DNA of 25,139 nucleotides from an uncultured Lachnospiraceae bacterium (lineage in GTDB: Bacteria > Bacillota > Clostridia > Lachnospirales > Lachnospiraceae): the NCBI GenBank assembly GCA_910579495.1, contig CAJTVD010000059.1, positions 1 to 25,139 of the forward strand, read 5' to 3'. A model generated the notes under the pieces. That model ran no database searches. It was not told the DNA's origin and saw nothing but the letters and a program-made list of their open reading frames with translations. Of this stretch, positions 22,316 through 25,139 are shown in pieces. The translations under genes were made by a program, and so were the position numbers. Position 1 is the first letter of the stretch, and each line of letters starts with the position of its first letter.

Positions 22316-23050
22316 TTGAGACCGAAAAACAAACTGCAGACACCTGCCCCGGCAGGTAAAAAGCCTAAAGCCAGGTTCTCCCCTGCGAAGGCCTCCTACT
22401 ATGTATTCCTGGGTTTTATGATGTTCCTGATGGCCACGCAGCCGGTCTATGCCTCGGATGTATGGACGAAGGCCACGGAGATCATGAAGGACGTCTACAA
22501 CCAGATCGTGCTCATCTCCACCGTGGCCGCCATCGTCACCGCTTCGGTGGCCCTTTTGATGATGAACTTCTCCCGCTCCGGCCGCACGGTGGGCGAGAGC
22601 CGCGCATGGCTGAAGCGCATCTGCATCACCTGGGCGATCTTAAACGGCCTGGGGGCCGGCATTGAGGCGGAGAACCCGGTGCGCCTGAGCATCCGCTCAG
22701 TCCTCTTCATCCTGCTGGCCTATTTCTCGGACGGGATCGTGGATACTGTCTTAAAGATCGGTGGAACCCCCTATCACTGGATCATGGATTCCGACCTGCC
22801 CGCTTTAAGTTTCGCTGACTTTAATTCGGTGATGTTAGCTATCATCGATGTCTGCGCCAACGGTGCGGTGGCGTTGATCACGCTGATTATCGTCCTAATT
22901 CTGGCATGGAACTACCTGAAGCTCCTTTTGGAAGCGGCAGAGCGGTATATCCTTTTGGAGGTACTGGTCTACACGGCGCCCGTGGCATTTTCCATTACCG
23001 TAGTGCTGGGTGCCCTGCTGCTGGCGGCCTTGAACCCTGATCTTCAATGA
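22316..23050 (+). CDS. VirB2-like/VirB6-like conjugation protein fusion (Tn1549-type)
   Basis: A 244-residue membrane protein made of two parts. Residues 1 to about 115 have a signal peptide with cleavage after VYA (about 47) and a VirB2/TrbC-like pilin segment (WTKATEIMKDVYNQIVLIST, two helices, SRAWLKRICITWAILNGLG) as in Tn1549-like elements. From about 118 (ENPVRLSIRSVLFILLAYFS) it becomes the middle of the large VirB6/TrbL-like membrane protein of the same elements, up to VLVYTAPVAFSITVVLG. I infer an internal deletion fusing two genes of a transfer operon. In another frame, FNDTVIPRITREIEGLFG continues to a TAA at 23097-23099, probably the original tail. TTG start at 22316, GGAG nine bases upstream. 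GC-rich compared with the flanks. Probably not functional in conjugation. Confidence 0.65.
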   Translation: MRPKNKLQTPAPAGKKPKARFSPAKASYYVFLGFMMFLMATQPVYASDVWTKATEIMKDVYNQIVLISTVAAIVTASVALLMMNFSRSGRTVGESRAWLKRICITWAILNGLGAGIEAENPVRLSIRSVLFILLAYFSDGIVDTVLKIGGTPYHWIMDSDLPALSFADFNSVMLAIIDVCANGAVALITLIIVLILAWNYLKLLLEAAERYILLEVLVYTAPVAFSITVVLGALLLAALNPDLQ

Positions 23051-23119
23051 TACGGTCATTCCCAGGATCACACGGGAGATTGAAGGGCTGTTTGGTTAAA
23101 AAAACTGAATAAAAGTTTT

Positions 23120-23160
23120 AGGGTCAGACCGCAGAATTATGCGTCTGGCCCTCCTTTTTT
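23120..23160 (+). terminator. Rho-independent terminator of the conjugation fragment
   Basis: AGGGTCAGACCGCA (23120-23133) pairs with TGCGTCTGGCCCT (23140-23152), with one bulged base and one wobble and a 6-base loop. CC and six Ts follow directly. A convincing intrinsic terminator on the plus strand. Confidence 0.85.
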
Positions 23161-23340
23161 ATTTGTATAGAAATCTTTTGAAAGAAATGATTGGATTTTA
23201 TAAAAATTTTAGAAATTTCCAGTTCAAGTTGGCCATTTCAGGTTTTGAAAAGGTGGGTAATGAAAGTGAAAAGATTTATTCACTTCCATTACAATGACTT
23301 TCCAATTCAAATGAGCCATGTGTGTAGGAGGTGAAAAAAC

Positions 23341-23691
23341 TTGAATCAACAACATTGTAATATTTATCCCTTTTTAAAAGCGGTACATGGATGCTGGCAT
23401 AATGCATTGTTTGTCAAGTGCGAGCATACAGTCTGTCCTCATGGCCAGTCTCCGCCCTGCGGAGGATTCCTAATGGCTGTAGATGCAGACGGCTCTCCCA
23501 TCCTTATACCTGTAAAAGTCTTAAAGCAGGTATCCGGGGAATCCATAGAACCGGAAGAATGCCGGGCTGTCTTAGGGAAACAGACCTTTGAGACCGTATA
23601 TGGCCTGTATATTGAGTGGCACACGGTATCTTCTACGGACTGCCCGCTTCTGGAACTCTGTCAGGCTTCCAATCAATGCCACTGCTTTTAA
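23341..23691 (+). CDS. Cys-rich protein of unknown function, conjugative-element cargo
   Basis: A 116-residue cytoplasmic-looking protein with eleven cysteines spread along it (for example CEHTVCPHGQSPPCGG, CPLLELC, CHCF). That suggests metal binding, but no known domain is recognised. A TTG start is supported by GGAGGTG eight bases upstream. It precedes a zinc-finger gene and a sigma-like gene on the plus strand, all spaced as in the accessory part of a Tn1549-like element. The upstream stretch 23161-23340 is AT-rich and holds no gene; it probably contains the promoter for this run. Confidence 0.55.
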   Translation: MNQQHCNIYPFLKAVHGCWHNALFVKCEHTVCPHGQSPPCGGFLMAVDADGSPILIPVKVLKQVSGESIEPEECRAVLGKQTFETVYGLYIEWHTVSSTDCPLLELCQASNQCHCF

Positions 23692-23742
23692 AAAACAGAA
23701 AACAAACAAAACTGCCACAAACGGCAGGAACGGAGGTGACCA

Positions 23743-24159
23743 ATGAAAACCATGAAAAAATACAACCTGAAATGCCCTTACTGTGGCGCCCCGGCCATCT
23801 GTCGGCCTGCCAGTACTGTCTACGGAGCGGATACCATTGACTATGGGAGTTATCTCTACATCTGTTCCCGCTGGCCTGCCTGTGACGCCTATGTGAGCGC
23901 CCATAAGAAGAACCGGAAGCCTATGGGGACCATGGCAAACCGCAGCCTGCGCCATAAACGCATCCTGGCACACCAGGCTTTAAAAAGGCTCCAAAAGGAG
24001 CGGCATATGGATAAATGGGCTGCCTATATATGGCTCCAGGCAAAACTGGGCCTTGATGAAAGCCAGGCCCATATCGGCATGTTTTCAGAACAGATGTGTG
24101 AAAAGGTCATTTCCCTGTGCCGTTCGCCTGCAACTCCAGGCGGCGACATGGCGGCTTGA
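23743..24159 (+). CDS. DUF3268-type zinc-finger protein
   Basis: A 138-residue protein with a C4 zinc-ribbon (Cys11, Cys14, Cys41, Cys47: CPYCGAPA and CSRWPACDAY) followed by a basic helical region (RSLRHKRILAHQALKRLQKE) and LDESQAHIGMFSEQMCEKVI. This layout matches the DUF3268 family common in phages and integrative conjugative elements, thought to bind nucleic acid. ATG at 23743 with GGAGGTG upstream. The sigma-like gene follows after 16 bases, so the two are likely one operon. Confidence 0.82.
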   Translation: MKTMKKYNLKCPYCGAPAICRPASTVYGADTIDYGSYLYICSRWPACDAYVSAHKKNRKPMGTMANRSLRHKRILAHQALKRLQKERHMDKWAAYIWLQAKLGLDESQAHIGMFSEQMCEKVISLCRSPATPGGDMAA

Positions 24160-24175
24160 AAAGAGGTGAACATTT

Positions 24176-24754
24176 ATGAAATGGGATATCCCCTTGACCA
24201 GAGAACAGCAGGAACTGGTGGAAAACAACCTGTCCCTTGTCTACTGGGTCATTATGGAAAGCATCCATGTGAATGAAACGATATACGGATTCGGGTACGA
24301 GGATCTGTATCAGGAAGGCTGTATCTGGCTGTGCCATGCGGCAACCACCTATAACCCTGCACGTTCCCTTTTTCCCACTTATGCCAGAAAGATCGTGCGC
24401 AACGGCCTGCTCTCCTACTGCCGGCAAATGTGCTTCCGGCAGCGCCGTTTTACTTATCTGACCGTAGGCCTGCATGGGGAACTGTTAGCTGACGGGGAAC
24501 TGGTCACACCACCGGATGATTTTCATGTGCAGGTGAATATGATAGAAACCCTTGACCTTCTGGCATCCGCCGAAAAGAAATACCAGGGTGTGACAAAACT
24601 TGGGATCGAGGCCCTGAAGCTGAAGCTGAAAGGCATGAGCGTTTCCGAGATTGCTGACCTGTACCATGTGCCGCCTCCCCATGTGGGCGCATGGATCTCC
24701 CGTGCCACCCAGAAGCTCAGAAAAGACACACCTTTCTTATCAGGGCTTTTATGA
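24176..24754 (+). CDS. Sigma-70-like factor of a mobile element
   Basis: A 192-residue RNA polymerase sigma-like protein. Region 2 is recognisable in residues about 12-80: NNLSLVYWVI, FGYEDLYQEGCIWLCHAATTY (core-binding and -10-recognition helices), and FPTYARKIVRNGLLSYCRQ. The C-terminal helix-turn-helix (region 4) has VSEIADLYHVPPPHVGAWISRATQKLRK. ATG at 24176 after AGAGGTG. Comparable proteins in Tn916/Tn1549-type elements regulate excision or transfer genes. It follows the zinc-finger gene closely. Length normal, appears intact. Confidence 0.85.
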   Translation: MKWDIPLTREQQELVENNLSLVYWVIMESIHVNETIYGFGYEDLYQEGCIWLCHAATTYNPARSLFPTYARKIVRNGLLSYCRQMCFRQRRFTYLTVGLHGELLADGELVTPPDDFHVQVNMIETLDLLASAEKKYQGVTKLGIEALKLKLKGMSVSEIADLYHVPPPHVGAWISRATQKLRKDTPFLSGLL

Positions 24755-24913
24755 CTGCCGCCGCAGGCAGACTTCTTACTACAGGAAAACTAGCCTGCAA
24801 ATAAAAAGTCAAGCTAAATTGAAAGAATATTGAAAAATTTATATAGGTTGAAAAAAAGGGGATTACAACAAGACCGCCAATGTATGCCGGTCTAAAAGAT
24901 ATGTGTGCTGTGT

Positions 24914-25139
24914 TTAGTCTGGTGCAGGAAGAGTGGAGAGATATTCTTTAACCCTTCCATAGTAGATACGTAAAAACTTATTGGCGCCAGCAGTCATGTA
25001 AACGTAATAAGGCTTGCCCTGGGCACGTTTTTTGTCCATGAACAGATATACTGCATCATCCGGCTTGGTTTTAATCAGCACATCCATGATCTGGAACAGA
25101 GTTTTGCGTAACACTGGCGAACCGTGTTTGGAGGCATGT
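24914..25139 (-). pseudogene. IS110-family transposase, C-terminal end (runs off the right edge)
   Basis: The frame is open into the right edge and encodes the last about 75 residues of an IS110-type transposase: ASKHGSPVLRKTLFQIMDVL, then YLFMDKKRAQGKPYYVYMT and AGANKFLRIYYGRVKEYL. In this family that segment lies after the S-G-x-F motif and includes the conserved Lys/Arg-rich helix near the C-terminus. It ends at the TAA at 24914-24916. Whether the full gene is intact cannot be told because it leaves the window. It is a different sequence from the IS110 relic at 14545-15063. The stretch 24755-24913 shows no gene. Confidence 0.75.

Noticed and set aside
1..25139. CRISPR arrays, tRNA or rRNA genes
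   Set aside because: No regularly spaced repeat-spacer pattern, cloverleaf with CCA-type end or rRNA signature was seen on either strand.

Overview
The window reads as accessory DNA from a low-to-moderate GC Bacillota genome, most likely a gut clostridium of the Lachnospiraceae type. This rests on the Shine-Dalgarno sequences (GGAGG-type ahead of nearly every start), several TTG starts, AgrC/LytTR and OmpR/HisKA two-component systems, and Tn1549-like conjugation remnants. It is an inference from style and gene families, not from a marker gene. No rRNA, tRNA or CRISPR array was seen. Most genes lie on the minus strand.

Layout. 1-1003: N-terminally truncated MFS exporter (+) ending in a strong terminator. 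1124-3883: four minus-strand accessory genes: a membrane-anchored proline-iminopeptidase-like hydrolase, an MBL-fold hydrolase, an SdpI-like membrane protein and a small four-helix membrane protein. 3884-4338: non-coding stretch with an elaborate dyad. 4339-7044: a beheaded AlbA/COG2865-type regulator, whose lost N-terminus is replaced by the 3' end of an AgrC-like GHKL kinase gene, preceded by its LytTR response regulator. 7305-7883: TetR regulator. 8075-14125: a minus-strand signalling and transport locus: OmpR-type regulator, HisKA kinase, leader hairpins, MacB/LolD-type ATPase, large FtsX-type permease, DUF4430-like exported protein and the C-terminal relic of a polyprenyl diphosphate synthase.

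14331-16766 is a gene graveyard: a possible membrane-protein tail, a frameshifted IS110 transposase, an AT-rich TrmH/SpoU methyltransferase with its own promoter, a chimeric ORF joining a group II intron reverse transcriptase to a type II thioesterase, and an integrase stub behind a 15-bp hairpin. 16825-19600 is the most unusual part: unrelated small genes (a protein with a grafted GGADGPT motif, a YbhB/PEBP protein, a gene whose ribosome-binding site points at ATA, a lipoprotein), all on the minus strand, with related roughly 70-120 bp repeats in the gaps. 19475-20515 is a deleted IS3-family element. 20670-21249 is a ParE/Phd-type toxin-antitoxin pair. 21425-22293 is the 3' half of an IS1182 element. 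22316-24754 is a fragment of a Tn1549-like conjugative element (a VirB2/VirB6-like fusion, a Cys-rich protein, a DUF3268 zinc-finger protein and a sigma-like factor). An IS110-type transposase enters from the right edge.

Together the window looks like a hot spot where mobile elements have been repeatedly inserted and deleted, with functional cargo left between them (efflux, two-component sensing, ABC transport, rRNA-type methylation, toxin-antitoxin). The best candidates for something undescribed are the four-copy intergenic repeat array and the reverse transcriptase-thioesterase chimera.
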